From positions 1,054,001-1,118,000 of the forward strand of contig NZ_CP094828.1 in the NCBI RefSeq assembly GCF_022865125.1: a DNA stretch of 64,000 nt, written 5' to 3'. The DNA is from Acuticoccus sp. I52.16.1. GTDB taxonomy: Bacteria > Pseudomonadota > Alphaproteobacteria > Rhizobiales > Amorphaceae. The translations under genes and the position numbers were made by a program. This document shows, in pieces, positions 47,102 to 55,847 of the stretch. Under the pieces are notes generated by a model. It did no database searches, was not told the DNA's origin, and saw only the letters and a list, made by a program, of their open reading frames with translations. Each line of letters starts with the position of its first letter. Within the stretch, counting starts at the first letter, position 1.

Positions 47102-47133
47102 CGCCCGCTTCCCCCCGGAGGCGGGCGTCTTTT
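47102..47133 (+). terminator. Intrinsic terminator after the GMC operon
   Basis: An 11-bp stem (CGCCCGCTTCC / GGAGGCGGGCG with one G-U pair), a CCCC loop and a TCTTTT tract begin 27 bp after the GMC stop. It is the clearest rho-independent terminator in the window. Confidence 0.85.
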
Positions 47134-47487
47134 CGTCTGCGCGTGCCGCCGGGCGGCGGGGCGACCCGACCGCGCGGTAACACCAGATATGACGCGGCCG
47201 AACTATCCCCGCAGGCCGATCGGCGCCACCCTGACCCGGCAACGCGTCTCGAAAGGGGGCCGCACACGTCAGCTGCCCACAGCGCTCGCTCCGACCGGCA
47301 CGGCGACCGGAGGACTTGCGCGACCCGAGGTCATTTTGCATGCCACCCGGTACGCGCACGGCCCGGCACGGCACGCCGGCGCGCGTTGGCGCGGGCGCTC
47401 CCGGTGGCCTGCGTCCCGGCGGCGGACCGCCCGCCCGGCAACGACGATAACCCGCCCCTCGTGGGAGCGATGGAGAGGACCACTGCC
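47134..47487. other. 354-bp gap upstream of the SDR gene
   Basis: Nothing protein-like is visible in this gap after the terminator. It presumably carries the promoter and leader of the SDR-hydrolase pair; I cannot pick out hexamers or repeats with confidence. Confidence 0.4.
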
Positions 47488-48264
47488 ATGGATCTTGGAT
47501 TGAGCGGGCGCACCGCCCTCGTCACCGGCGGCTCCAAGGGGATCGGCCTCGCCACCGGGCGCTGCCTCGCCGCCGAGGGTGTCGACGTCACGCTCGTCGC
47601 CCGCAGCGCCGACGTCCTGGCCGCGGCGGCCGCCGGCATCGCCGGCCCCGGCAAGGTCGCCACCCTCGCCGCCGACCTCGCCGACGAGGCCGAGCGCCGG
47701 CGCGTGGTCGAGGCGGTCGGCCCGGTGGACATCCTGGTGAACAATGCCGGCGGCATCCCCGGCGGCAATCTCCTCGAGTTCGACGACGCGCGCCTGAAGG
47801 ACGTCTGGGAGCTGAAGGTGTTCGGCTACATCTCCCTGTGCCGCCACTACTACGGGCTGATGAAGGCGCAAGGGCACGGCGTCATCGTCAACGTCATCGG
47901 CAACGCCGCCGAGGCGCTCGATTTCGACTATATCGCCGGCTCCACCGCCAATGCCGGGCTGTGCGCCTTCACCCGCACGCTCGGCAGCGTCTCCTCCCGC
48001 GACGGCATCCGCGCGGTGGCGATCAACCCCGGCCCGGTGGATACCGACCGGCTGAAGACGCTGATGCGGAAGAAGGCCGCCGACCGCACCGGCTCGGCCG
48101 AGAACTGGGAGGCGCTGAAGGAGCCCCTCCCCTTCGGCCGCGCCGCCAGCGCCGAGGAGATCGCCGCCATGGTGGCGATGCTGGCGTCCGACAGATCCGC
48201 CTACACCAGCGGCACCGTCGTCACCATCGACGGCGGCATCGCCAACCAGAGCCGCACCTTTTAG
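47488..48264 (+). CDS. SDR family oxidoreductase lacking the catalytic Ser and Lys
   Basis: A 258-residue short-chain dehydrogenase/reductase fold. The cofactor motif is TGGSKGIG (13-20) and the NNAGG motif is at 85-89. In the active-site helix Tyr148 is present, but the lysine expected four residues later is Ser152 (YIAGS), and the usual catalytic serine region reads NVIGNA. The rest (PGPVDTDRL, TSGTVVTIDGG) is normal. Similar SDRs with a Y-x-x-G-S/A helix exist, to my knowledge, in alphaproteobacterial catabolic loci, so this is a lineage variant and not random decay. The start ATG 47488 is favoured by GGAGAGGACC upstream. Confidence 0.88.
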   Translation: MDLGLSGRTALVTGGSKGIGLATGRCLAAEGVDVTLVARSADVLAAAAAGIAGPGKVATLAADLADEAERRRVVEAVGPVDILVNNAGGIPGGNLLEFDDARLKDVWELKVFGYISLCRHYYGLMKAQGHGVIVNVIGNAAEALDFDYIAGSTANAGLCAFTRTLGSVSSRDGIRAVAINPGPVDTDRLKTLMRKKAADRTGSAENWEALKEPLPFGRAASAEEIAAMVAMLASDRSAYTSGTVVTIDGGIANQSRTF

Positions 48265-48316
48265 CGCGCCGGCCCCGCCGCGCCCCGCCCGACACCCAAC
48301 GGAGACCCCGACCCCA

Positions 48317-49201
48317 ATGCCTTATGTGACGACCGACGATGGTGTGAAGCTCTACTACGAAGAGGCCGGCAGCGGCGTCCCGGTGGTGTTCGTGCACGAG
48401 TTCGCCGGCGACTGGCGTAGCTGGGAGCCCCAGATGCGCCACTTCGCCCGCTATTATCGCTGCATCACCTACTCCGCGCGCGGCTTCCTGCCGTCCGACG
48501 TTCCGGCCGATCCGGCGATGTACTCGCAAAGCCGCGCCCGCGACGACATTCGCTCGATCCTCGACGGGCTCGGCATCGACAAGGCGCACATCGTCGGCCT
48601 GTCGATGGGCGGGTTCGCCACGGTCCACTTCGGCTTCACCTACCCGGAACGCGCCCTGTCGCTGACCATCGGCGGCTGCGGCTACGGCGCCGAGCCCGAC
48701 AAGCGCGAGCAGTTCGCCGCCGAGGTCGAGGCCACCGCCAAGCGGTTCGACGACCTGCCGATGGAGGAGGTCGGCGGCGGCTACGCGCTCGGCCCCACGC
48801 GCGTGCAGTTCCAGAACAACGACCCGCGCGGCTGGCAGGAGTTCCGTGACCAGCTGGTCGCGCACTCGGCGCTGGGCTCGGCCAACACCATGCGCGGCGT
48901 GCAGAAGATGCGGCCGTCGCTCTACGATCTCGTCGACGACATGGCCGGGATCACCGCGCCGACGCTCATCATCACCGGCGACGAGGACTGGCCCTGCCTG
49001 GAGCCGTCCATCCTGATGAAGAAGGTGATCACCACCGCCGCGCTGTCGATCATCCCCAACGCCGGGCACACGATCAACATCGAGACCCCGCACGAGTTCA
49101 ACCGCGAGCTGCAGGAGTTCCTGCACAAGGTGGATTGCGGCGCCTGGAAGGCACGCGACCCGCGCGCGATGATCGACGGTATCCTCGGCACGAAGAAGTA
49201 G
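48317..49201 (+). CDS. Alpha/beta hydrolase
   Basis: A 294-residue alpha/beta-hydrolase fold enzyme. The oxyanion segment is VVFVHEFAGDWRSW (position-equivalent to HGxxG but with HEFAG), the nucleophile elbow is GLSMGGF, the aspartate is in TGDEDWPC and the histidine in NAGHTINIE. No signal peptide is seen. The C-terminal 35 residues extend beyond the fold. It follows the SDR gene by 52 bp in the same direction, so the two probably act in one pathway. It might hydrolyse a C-C bond, an ester or an enol-lactone; the substrate is unknown. Confidence 0.87.
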   Translation: MPYVTTDDGVKLYYEEAGSGVPVVFVHEFAGDWRSWEPQMRHFARYYRCITYSARGFLPSDVPADPAMYSQSRARDDIRSILDGLGIDKAHIVGLSMGGFATVHFGFTYPERALSLTIGGCGYGAEPDKREQFAAEVEATAKRFDDLPMEEVGGGYALGPTRVQFQNNDPRGWQEFRDQLVAHSALGSANTMRGVQKMRPSLYDLVDDMAGITAPTLIITGDEDWPCLEPSILMKKVITTAALSIIPNAGHTINIETPHEFNRELQEFLHKVDCGAWKARDPRAMIDGILGTKK

Positions 49202-49233
49202 CCGGTGCCCGGCATCGCCGACCGCAGCGCCAT

Positions 49234-49257
49234 GGCGCCCCCTCTCGCGGGGGCGCC
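49234..49257. terminator. GC-rich hairpin between convergent hydrolase and enoyl-CoA hydratase genes
   Basis: A perfect 9-bp stem (GGCGCCCCC / GGGGGCGCC) with a 6-nt TCTCGC loop lies between two convergent genes. It has no T tract, so it is a possible bidirectional or rho-assisted terminator. Confidence 0.45.
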
Positions 49258-49276
49258 TCGTGCGCGTGCGGGGGGC

Positions 49277-50149
49277 TCAGCGGCCCTTGAAGCGGGGGGC
49301 GCGCTTCTCGACGAAGGCGGTGCGCCCTTCGCGATAGTCCTCGCTGCCGGTGGCGCGGGCGGTGGCGACGGCGATCCGCTCGGCACGCTCGGCGGTCTCG
49401 CCCTTCGTGAGTGCCTCAAGCACCAGCTTGCTGCCGGCGATCGACAGCGGCGCCACCGTCTCCAGCGCCTCGGCCCGGCGGCGTGCGGCAGAGAGCGCGT
49501 CCTCCGTGCTCACTTCGCTGACGAGGCCCATGGCGAGCGCCTCGGACGCATCGCGCGCGCGGCCGGAAAACAGCATGTCCTTCGCCGCGGTCAGCCCGAC
49601 CACCTCGTAGAGTGCGCGCGTCTCCTCGATGCCGTAGACGATCGACAGCCGCGCCGCGGGGATCGCGAATACGGCGGTCTCGTCGCAGATGCGGAAGTCG
49701 CACGCCACCGCCAGGCCGCAGCCGCCGCCGTAGGCCGGGCCGGAGACGGCCGCGAACGTCGCCTTCGTGCACTCGGCGATCGCCTCGGTGCAGCGGTCGA
49801 CCCGGCGGGCATATTCCTCGGCCCCTTCCTGGGTGGCGCGGACCGTGGCGAACTCCTTGATGTCGGCCCCGGCGCAGAAGTAACCGCCGGCACCGGTGAG
49901 GATGATGCTGCGCAGCGACTCGTCCTCGGCCAGCTGGTCGAAGATGTCGGCCAGCTCGTGCCACATGGCGAAGGTGATCGCGTTGCGCTGGTCGGGCCGG
50001 TTCAGCGTCACCACGGCCGTCCCCTGCGTCGGGCGCGTGACCATGATCTGCGCGGCCGTCTCCTGCTGCTCCAGGAGCGCGGCGACGTCCTCGTCCTCGC
50101 CCAGCTCCACGATGGCGCCCGCGCCTGCCTCGTTTCCGTTCGCCACCAC
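49277..50149 (-). CDS. Enoyl-CoA hydratase/isomerase family protein
   Basis: A 290-residue crotonase-fold protein. It shows VVTLNRPDQRNAITFAMWHEL, the oxyanion segment GAGGYFCAGADIKEF, and the second oxyanion loop AVSGPAYGGGCGLAVACDFRIC. The catalytic-acid positions are not obvious, so hydratase, isomerase or another crotonase reaction is possible. I take GTG 50149 because GAGGGAGGG lies about 5 nt upstream; a further in-frame GTG at 50170 and ATG at 50044 are alternatives. The first 40 residues are an acidic leader. It is divergent from the CoA-transferase gene across a region holding a palindrome. Confidence 0.87.
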   Translation of the reverse strand: MVANGNEAGAGAIVELGEDEDVAALLEQQETAAQIMVTRPTQGTAVVTLNRPDQRNAITFAMWHELADIFDQLAEDESLRSIILTGAGGYFCAGADIKEFATVRATQEGAEEYARRVDRCTEAIAECTKATFAAVSGPAYGGGCGLAVACDFRICDETAVFAIPAARLSIVYGIEETRALYEVVGLTAAKDMLFSGRARDASEALAMGLVSEVSTEDALSAARRRAEALETVAPLSIAGSKLVLEALTKGETAERAERIAVATARATGSEDYREGRTAFVEKRAPRFKGR

Positions 50150-50218
50150 CGGCGCCCTCCCTCTCGTCACGTCGGCCGGACCCTAGACCATCCGACGCAT
50201 TTGACCACGCATAGAATC

Positions 50219-50239
50219 GGGATGCGATATGCGCATCCC
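50219..50239. promoter_or_regulatory. Palindromic operator candidate GGGATGCG-N5-CGCATCCC
   Basis: Perfect 8-bp arms separated by ATATG lie in the divergent region between the enoyl-CoA hydratase and CoA-transferase genes. TTGACC at 50201-50206 may be a -35 element for the plus strand, with the palindrome over the -10 region. It fits a dimeric repressor controlling both directions. Confidence 0.55.
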
Positions 50240-50273
50240 GTCCCGACGACCCGAGCCAGATGAGCCCCCGAGC

Positions 50274-51470
50274 ATGAGCGACCACCCCACCCCCCAGCGC
50301 GCCCTGTCCCACATCCGCGTCATCGACCTGACGCGTGTGCGCGCGGGCCCCGCCTGCTGCCGCATCCTCGCCGACAACGGCGCCGACGTCATCAAGGTGG
50401 AGGCGCCCGAGGGGCTCGACCCCAACGCCGGCATCAACGGCAACCGCGACAGCCACGACATGCAGAACCTGCATCGCTCGAAACGGTCGATGACGCTGAA
50501 CCTCAAGGCGCCGGAGGGAAAGGCGGTCCTGCGCAAGCTCATCGAGAGCGCCGACGTCGTGGTCGAAAATTTCCGACCGGACGTGAAATACCGCCTCGGC
50601 GTCGACTACGACACGCTGGCGGCGATCAACCCGCGCATCATCCTGGCGTCGATTTCGGGCTTCGGCCAGGACGGGCCGTACGCCAAGCGGCCCGGCTTCG
50701 ACCAGATCGCCCAGGGGCTGGGCGGGCTGATGGCGGTGACCGGGATTCCGGGCCAGGGGCCGATGCGGGCCGGGACCGCGATCGCCGACCTCTCGGCCGG
50801 CAACTTCGCCGCGATGGGCGTGCTGATGGCGATCATCGAGCGCGAGCAGTCCGGCAAGGGGCAGTGGATCCACACCTCCCTGCTGGAGGCGCAGATCGCC
50901 ATGATGGACTTCCAGGCCGCGCGCTATCTCGTCGACGGGGAGGTGCCGCCGCAGGCCGGCAACGATCATCCGGTGACGACGCCCACCGGCGTGATGCCGA
51001 CGGCCGACGGTTACCTCAATCTGGGTGTCGCCGGCGACGGGCAATGGCGCTCGCTGTGCGAGGAGATGGGCCATCCCGAGCACGCGACCGACCCGAGATT
51101 CGCCACCGTCGAGGCACGCACGGCCAACCGGCCGCTGGTGCGCGAGATCCTGGAGCCGCTCTTCATGCAGGATACCACCGAGTCCTGGCTGGAGCGGCTG
51201 GAGGCGTGCAGCGTGCCCGCCGGGCCGATCTACACCATGGACAAGGTCTTCGCCGACCCGCAGGTGGAGCACCTGAAGATGGCCGAGCCGGTCTCCCATC
51301 CGCGGCGCGGCGAGATCCGCCTCGTCGCCACGCCGGTCCACCTGACGCGGACCCCCGGCGGCATCACCCACGCCGCCCCCGACGCCGGCGAGCAGACCGA
51401 CGCGATCCTCGGCGAGCTGGGCTTCTCGGCGGACGAGGTCACCGCGCTGCGAGCGGCCAAGGCGGTGTGA
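50274..51470 (+). CDS. CoA transferase, CaiB/BaiF (class III) family
   Basis: A 398-residue class III CoA-transferase. It shows IRVIDLTRVRAGPACCRILADNGADVIKVE at the start, the NLHRSKRSMTLNLK segment, VVENFRPDVKYRLG, SGFGQDGPYAKRPGFD, and the C-terminal CSVPAGPIYTMDKVFADPQV. The catalytic carboxylate of the family lies in the Asp/Glu-rich middle (GTAIADLSAG). These enzymes move CoA between carboxylic acids, a usual activation step before beta-oxidation-like steps. Paired divergently with an enoyl-CoA hydratase it suggests breakdown of a carboxylic acid. ATG 50274 is the first start after the palindrome. Confidence 0.92.
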   Translation: MSDHPTPQRALSHIRVIDLTRVRAGPACCRILADNGADVIKVEAPEGLDPNAGINGNRDSHDMQNLHRSKRSMTLNLKAPEGKAVLRKLIESADVVVENFRPDVKYRLGVDYDTLAAINPRIILASISGFGQDGPYAKRPGFDQIAQGLGGLMAVTGIPGQGPMRAGTAIADLSAGNFAAMGVLMAIIEREQSGKGQWIHTSLLEAQIAMMDFQAARYLVDGEVPPQAGNDHPVTTPTGVMPTADGYLNLGVAGDGQWRSLCEEMGHPEHATDPRFATVEARTANRPLVREILEPLFMQDTTESWLERLEACSVPAGPIYTMDKVFADPQVEHLKMAEPVSHPRRGEIRLVATPVHLTRTPGGITHAAPDAGEQTDAILGELGFSADEVTALRAAKAV

Positions 51471-51548
51471 CCCTCGCCCGGCAACCGGCCGGGCGACGAC
51501 GGTCGGGGGCGAGCGGGCTCGCCCCTCGCGCTCCCGCCGGCGCGGGTG

Positions 51549-52883
51549 TCAGCGCGACGGCAGCGCCGCGCCCAGCCGGGTGGCCAGCGGGACCAGCCAC
51601 GCCTCGCTCCACGCCGGGCCGACGAGCTGGATCCCGGCCGGCAGTTCCCCCTCGATCGGAACCGGGATCTGCACCGCGGGGAGGCCCGCCGCGTTGGCGA
51701 TCGCGGTCAGCTCCCCCTGGTTGGCCGGGGGTTTGGTGGTATGCGGGAAGGCCCGCTGCGGCGTCGTCGGCAAGAGGAGGACGTCGACCTCCCGCAGCAG
51801 GCGCCGAGCGGCGACGCCGACCCGGTGGAGCGTCGCCGCGGCGCCGACGACGCGCGGCCCGCCGAGCCCCGCCCCGAATGCGAGCATCGCCCGGAAGTCG
51901 GTGCCGAACCGGTCCGGCTCGGCGGCGATCTCCGGCCCCAGCAGCAGCGCCGCCTCCGCCTCGATCACCAGGAAGGCATCCTTGCGGGTCCGCGCGGGGT
52001 CCCAGCCGGCGAGTTCCACCTCGCGCGCCTCCGCCCCCAGCACCGCCAGCGCCTCCGCCGCGCGCCGCAACGCCTCGCCGACCGCCCCGTCGAGGTCGAC
52101 GCCGGGGAGATCGAGGATACCCACCACCGGCGGCTCGCACCGTGGCCCGGCCGCCGCGACCCGCTCGGCGAGCGGGACGCTGTCGACGTCGGCGTGGTCG
52201 TAGAAGCAGAGGGCGTCGTAGCCGGCCATCAGGTCGGCCGCGGTGGCGGCGAGGACGCCGATGGTGTCGAGGCTGGGCGCCAGCTCGGCGATGCCGGTGC
52301 GCCCGATCGCCCCGCGCGTCGGCTTCAGCCCCCATACGCCGCAGTAGGACGCGGGGATGCGCACCGAGCCCAGCGTGTCCGATCCCAGGGCCAGCGGCAC
52401 GTACCCGGCCGCGACCGCCGCCGCCGACCCGCCGCTGGAGCCCCCCGCGGTGTGTCCTTCGGCATGGGGGTTGATGGTGGCGCCGTGATGCGGGTTCGCG
52501 GTCGTGGCGCCCAGCGCGCCCTCGTCCATATTCGCCTTGCCGACGATCACCGCCCCCGCCCGCTTCAACCGCGCGACGGCGAAGGCGTCGGCAATGTCGG
52601 CATCCGGCGGGGCCCGGTGGCCACCGGTCGTCAGCGTGCCGGCCATCGCCAGGTTGTCCTTGACGGCCACCGGAATGCCGTCGAGCGGGCCGCGCGGCGC
52701 CCCCGCCGCCCAGCGCGCGGCAGACTCTCGCGCCGCCGCCATCGCCTCCGCCTCGGTGAGCGAGACGAAGGCGTTGATGGCCCCCTCACCGGCGGCGATC
52801 CGGGCGAAGGCCTCCTCGGCCAGCGTCAGCGCGGTCGCCGTGCCCGCCTCCAGCGAACGGCGCAGAGTGGCGATGTCGATCAT
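51549..52883 (-). CDS. Amidase signature family protein, last gene of the ABC importer operon
   Basis: A 444-residue amidase-signature enzyme. The Ser-cisSer-Lys triad is visible: lysine in IPVAVKDNLAMAG (about residue 75), cis-serine in HTAGGSSGGSAAAVAAG, and nucleophile serine in LGSDTLGSVRIPAS. It hydrolyses an amide (or ureide) to acid and amine. The start is only 6 bp downstream of the ATPase gene, so it belongs to the importer operon and its substrate is probably the imported compound or a derivative. The length is normal and no signal peptide is seen, so it is cytoplasmic. Confidence 0.92.
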   Translation of the reverse strand: MIDIATLRRSLEAGTATALTLAEEAFARIAAGEGAINAFVSLTEAEAMAAARESAARWAAGAPRGPLDGIPVAVKDNLAMAGTLTTGGHRAPPDADIADAFAVARLKRAGAVIVGKANMDEGALGATTANPHHGATINPHAEGHTAGGSSGGSAAAVAAGYVPLALGSDTLGSVRIPASYCGVWGLKPTRGAIGRTGIAELAPSLDTIGVLAATAADLMAGYDALCFYDHADVDSVPLAERVAAAGPRCEPPVVGILDLPGVDLDGAVGEALRRAAEALAVLGAEAREVELAGWDPARTRKDAFLVIEAEAALLLGPEIAAEPDRFGTDFRAMLAFGAGLGGPRVVGAAATLHRVGVAARRLLREVDVLLLPTTPQRAFPHTTKPPANQGELTAIANAAGLPAVQIPVPIEGELPAGIQLVGPAWSEAWLVPLATRLGAALPSR

Positions 52884-52889
52884 GGTGGC

Positions 52890-53963
52890 TCAGCTCGTGT
52901 GCAGGCGGCCGTCGGCAACGTCCCAGGTCACGAACGCCGCCGTGCCGGGCGCGAAGGTCGCCCCGTCCTGGTCGGAGACGTGGCGCACGTTGATCTCGCG
53001 CCCGTCGGCGAGGCGCACCTGATGGCGCGTCACGAACCCGAGGTAGAAGGTCTCGACACAGGTGACCGGCAGGCTCGGGCCCGGACCGGGCGCCGCGGCC
53101 ACCCGCATCGTCTCCGAGCGGACCGAGAGCGAAGCCTCGGCGCCGGCCGCCACGGGCTCACGCGTCGGCACCGCCACCGTCGCGACACCGACGTCGAGTT
53201 GCGCGACGCCGTCGGCGACGGCGGTCACCCGGCCGTCGAGGATGTTGTTCTCGCCGATGAAGTCGGCCGTGAAGCGCCGGCGCGGGGCCTCGTAGAGCTC
53301 GCGCACCGTGCCCGCCTCGACGAGCTCGCCGCCGGAGACGATGGCGAGCCGGTCGCCCACGCTCATCGCCTCCTCCTGGTTGTGGGTGACGTGGATGAAG
53401 GTGATGCCGAGCCGTTCCTGCAACTGCTTGAGCCAGAAGCACATGTCCTTGCGCAGCTTGGCGTCGAGCGCGGCGAGCGGCTCGTCGAGCAGGATGATGT
53501 CACTCTCCAGCACCAGCGCGCGGGCGAGCTGGACACGCTGTTGCTGCCCGCCGGACAGCTCGAACGTGCGCCGGTCGCCGTAGCCGGCGAGGCCGACGAC
53601 CTCCAGCATCTCGTCGACCTTGGTGGCGATGACGTCCTTGGCGACGCCCTTGATCTTCAGCCCGTAGCCGATGTTCTGCGCCACCGTCATGTGCGGGAAC
53701 AGCGCGTAGGACTGGAACACCATCGACGTCGGCCGCTTGTTGGGCGGCAGATGGACGACCGACCGGCCGTTGATCTTCAGATCCCCCGACGTCGGCTTCA
53801 GGAACCCGCCGATGAGGCGCAGCAGCGTCGTCTTGCCGCCGCCCGAAGGCCCCAGCAGGACGAAATACTCGCCTTTCGCGATCCGCACGTCGACGGTCTT
53901 CAGCGCCCGCACGTTGCCGTAGCTCTTGGAAAGGCCCACGGCCTCGACCGCATACTCGTCCAT
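52890..53963 (-). CDS. ABC transporter ATPase, polyamine/iron-type (PotA-like)
   Basis: A 357-residue ATPase of the MOI family. Walker A is GPSGGGKTT, the Q-loop is VFQSYALFPHMTV, the signature is LSGGQQQRVQLARAL, Walker B is ILLDEPLAALD, and the H-loop is HVTHNQEEAM. The C-terminal 120 residues form the TOBE domain. The start is ATG 53963, with AAGGA 6 nt upstream, in preference to an ATG 15 nt earlier. It belongs to the SBP-permease-permease-ATPase-amidase operon, energising import. Confidence 0.94.
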   Translation of the reverse strand: MDEYAVEAVGLSKSYGNVRALKTVDVRIAKGEYFVLLGPSGGGKTTLLRLIGGFLKPTSGDLKINGRSVVHLPPNKRPTSMVFQSYALFPHMTVAQNIGYGLKIKGVAKDVIATKVDEMLEVVGLAGYGDRRTFELSGGQQQRVQLARALVLESDIILLDEPLAALDAKLRKDMCFWLKQLQERLGITFIHVTHNQEEAMSVGDRLAIVSGGELVEAGTVRELYEAPRRRFTADFIGENNILDGRVTAVADGVAQLDVGVATVAVPTREPVAAGAEASLSVRSETMRVAAAPGPGPSLPVTCVETFYLGFVTRHQVRLADGREINVRHVSDQDGATFAPGTAAFVTWDVADGRLHTS

Positions 53964-53994
53964 GTTGGTCCTTCTCATGGGGTGTCGCGGCCGC

Positions 53995-54885
53995 TCAAGC
54001 GGGCAGCGCGAGCGCCTCTTCGCCGCGCCGCCGCCGCTCCGTCTGCCCGGCGCGCAGCATGGTCACGACCAGCACCGTCCCGATGACGGCGATCGCGATC
54101 GACGAAACGATGCCGCCCATCGCATAGCTCTGCTCGGACATGCCGGTGTTGAGCATCTGCGACACCAGCACGGTGGTGAACGTGTCGAACCCGCCCTTCA
54201 GGATCGCGGTGCGCGTGTACTCGTTGAAGGTCAGGATCATCACGAAGGCGCAGGAGGCGAAGACGCCGGCCTTCACCTGCGGGAACTCCACGTCCCAGAA
54301 GGCGCGCCAGGCGGCGGCGCCGCACGCCCGCGCCGCCTCGGTCTGCTCCGGATGGAAGCGGCCGAGCGTGATGAGGATGACGATGAAGATGTACGGCACG
54401 GTGTAGACCACGAGGCCGATCACCGCGGTGGTGACACCGAGCTTGAACCAACCCTTCATGAAGGTCAGGCCCGTCAGCGCGGCCAGCTCCTGGAAGCCGC
54501 CGTTGAGGGTCTTGAAGAAGACCAGCAGCGCCGAGGCGAAGATGTCCCCCGGCACGAAGAGCGGCAGCAGCATCAGCGCCACGAGCCACGCCTGGCTGGG
54601 ACGGCGCTTGAACTGCTTGGCCGCCAGCAGGCCGAGCGGCACGGTGACGACGAGGTTGACGAGCCCCAGCATCAGCGTCCACCCGAAGGCGTTGACCAGC
54701 AGCGAATCGGAGAAGACGGCGGCGTACCAGCCGGTCGTGAACTCGTAGTTCGCCGCGCCGAAGCCGTATTCGTTCAGCGAGATGTAGTAGTTGTAGAAGG
54801 TCGGCGTCATCAGGATGAGCACGACACCGAAGAGGTAGGCCCACATCAGCCGGTAGGACCAGGGGTTGGCGTAGTCGTCGCTCAC
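53995..54885 (-). CDS. ABC transporter permease, PotC-like
   Basis: A 296-residue inner-membrane permease with about six helices. The EAA loop reads EAARACGAAAWRAFWDVEFPQVKAG, the ATPase docking site, and the spermidine/putrescine-type layout is clear (LMLLPLFVPGDIFASALLVFF upstream of it). It follows the other permease by 4 bp. The two permeases form the heteromeric channel of the importer. Confidence 0.92.
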   Translation of the reverse strand: MSDDYANPWSYRLMWAYLFGVVLILMTPTFYNYYISLNEYGFGAANYEFTTGWYAAVFSDSLLVNAFGWTLMLGLVNLVVTVPLGLLAAKQFKRRPSQAWLVALMLLPLFVPGDIFASALLVFFKTLNGGFQELAALTGLTFMKGWFKLGVTTAVIGLVVYTVPYIFIVILITLGRFHPEQTEAARACGAAAWRAFWDVEFPQVKAGVFASCAFVMILTFNEYTRTAILKGGFDTFTTVLVSQMLNTGMSEQSYAMGGIVSSIAIAVIGTVLVVTMLRAGQTERRRRGEEALALPA

Positions 54886-54889
54886 GGCA

Positions 54890-55834
54890 TCAGCTCAGCG
54901 GTGCGAGGAGACGGCTCAGGTTGAACACCCTGTGACCGAGGTAGAGGAGACCCATCAGCGTGACCACCATGATGGCGCTGATGGCCATCGCCAACGGGAA
55001 GTCGAGCGCGATGATCGCCTGCGTGGCGATCAGCCCCGCGTTCACCGCCCCTGGTCCGCCCAGGATGTTGGGCACGAACGCGTTGCCGATGCCGTTGATG
55101 AAGATGAACACCGCCCCGGCGAAGATGCCCGGCGCCGCCAGCGGCACGATCACGTCGCGGAATTGGCGCCAACGCGAGGCGCCCAGGTCCTGGCACACCT
55201 CGAAGACGTACTTCGGCACCGCCTCCATCGCCAGGAAGCCGGCGAAGATGATGAACGGCAGGAAGCTCAAGATGTCGCCGATGATGACGCCGACGGGGGT
55301 GAACAGGAACCAGGTGATCGGCTCGGTGACGAGGCCGGCGTCCATCAGCACCGTGTTGACGAGGCCGTTGCGACCCAGCACCGGGCGCAGCATGAAGATG
55401 CGGATCACCTCGGAGATCATGAACGGCAGGATGAACAGCAGGAGCACCCGGTGCCCGGCCGCCGGCGGGACGTGCTTGCGCACGAACACGGCGATGGGAA
55501 AGCCGATGCAGAAGCAGATCACCACCGAGATCGACGAGTGCACCATCGACATGAGGAAGTTCTCGAACCGGGCGGACGAGAAGAAGTTGATGTAGGAGAA
55601 GAGGGTGAACCCCGGCTTCATCCAGAACATCGTCCGCTCGTAGAAGCTCCAGATCACCGTCATCAGCGACGGGATCAGGAAGAACACCGTCATGAACGCG
55701 GCCGGGACATAGTAGATCAGCTTGCCGGCGCGGCTCTCGCCGGCCATGCCGAGGTCGGCCGCGATCGACCGTCCCCGGCGCCGCGTCGTCGCGGCGTCGG
55801 GAGGCGAGGGCGCCGGCTGCGGCGATGCGGTCAA
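54890..55834 (-). CDS. ABC transporter permease, PotB-like
   Basis: A 314-residue permease with a long N-terminal cytoplasmic lead (about 30 residues, Pro/Ala/Arg-rich) before the first helix (LIYYVPAAFMTVFFLIPSL). The EAA-type loop reads VCQDLGASRWRQFRDVIVPLAAPG. The LLLFILPFMISEVIRIFML segment is typical of PotB relatives. It lies 13 bp after the binding protein gene and 4 bp before the second permease. It forms the translocation pore together with the PotC-like subunit. Confidence 0.92.
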   Translation of the reverse strand: MTASPQPAPSPPDAATTRRRGRSIAADLGMAGESRAGKLIYYVPAAFMTVFFLIPSLMTVIWSFYERTMFWMKPGFTLFSYINFFSSARFENFLMSMVHSSISVVICFCIGFPIAVFVRKHVPPAAGHRVLLLFILPFMISEVIRIFMLRPVLGRNGLVNTVLMDAGLVTEPITWFLFTPVGVIIGDILSFLPFIIFAGFLAMEAVPKYVFEVCQDLGASRWRQFRDVIVPLAAPGIFAGAVFIFINGIGNAFVPNILGGPGAVNAGLIATQAIIALDFPLAMAISAIMVVTLMGLLYLGHRVFNLSRLLAPLS

Positions 55835-55847
55835 CGCGACGCCCCGT

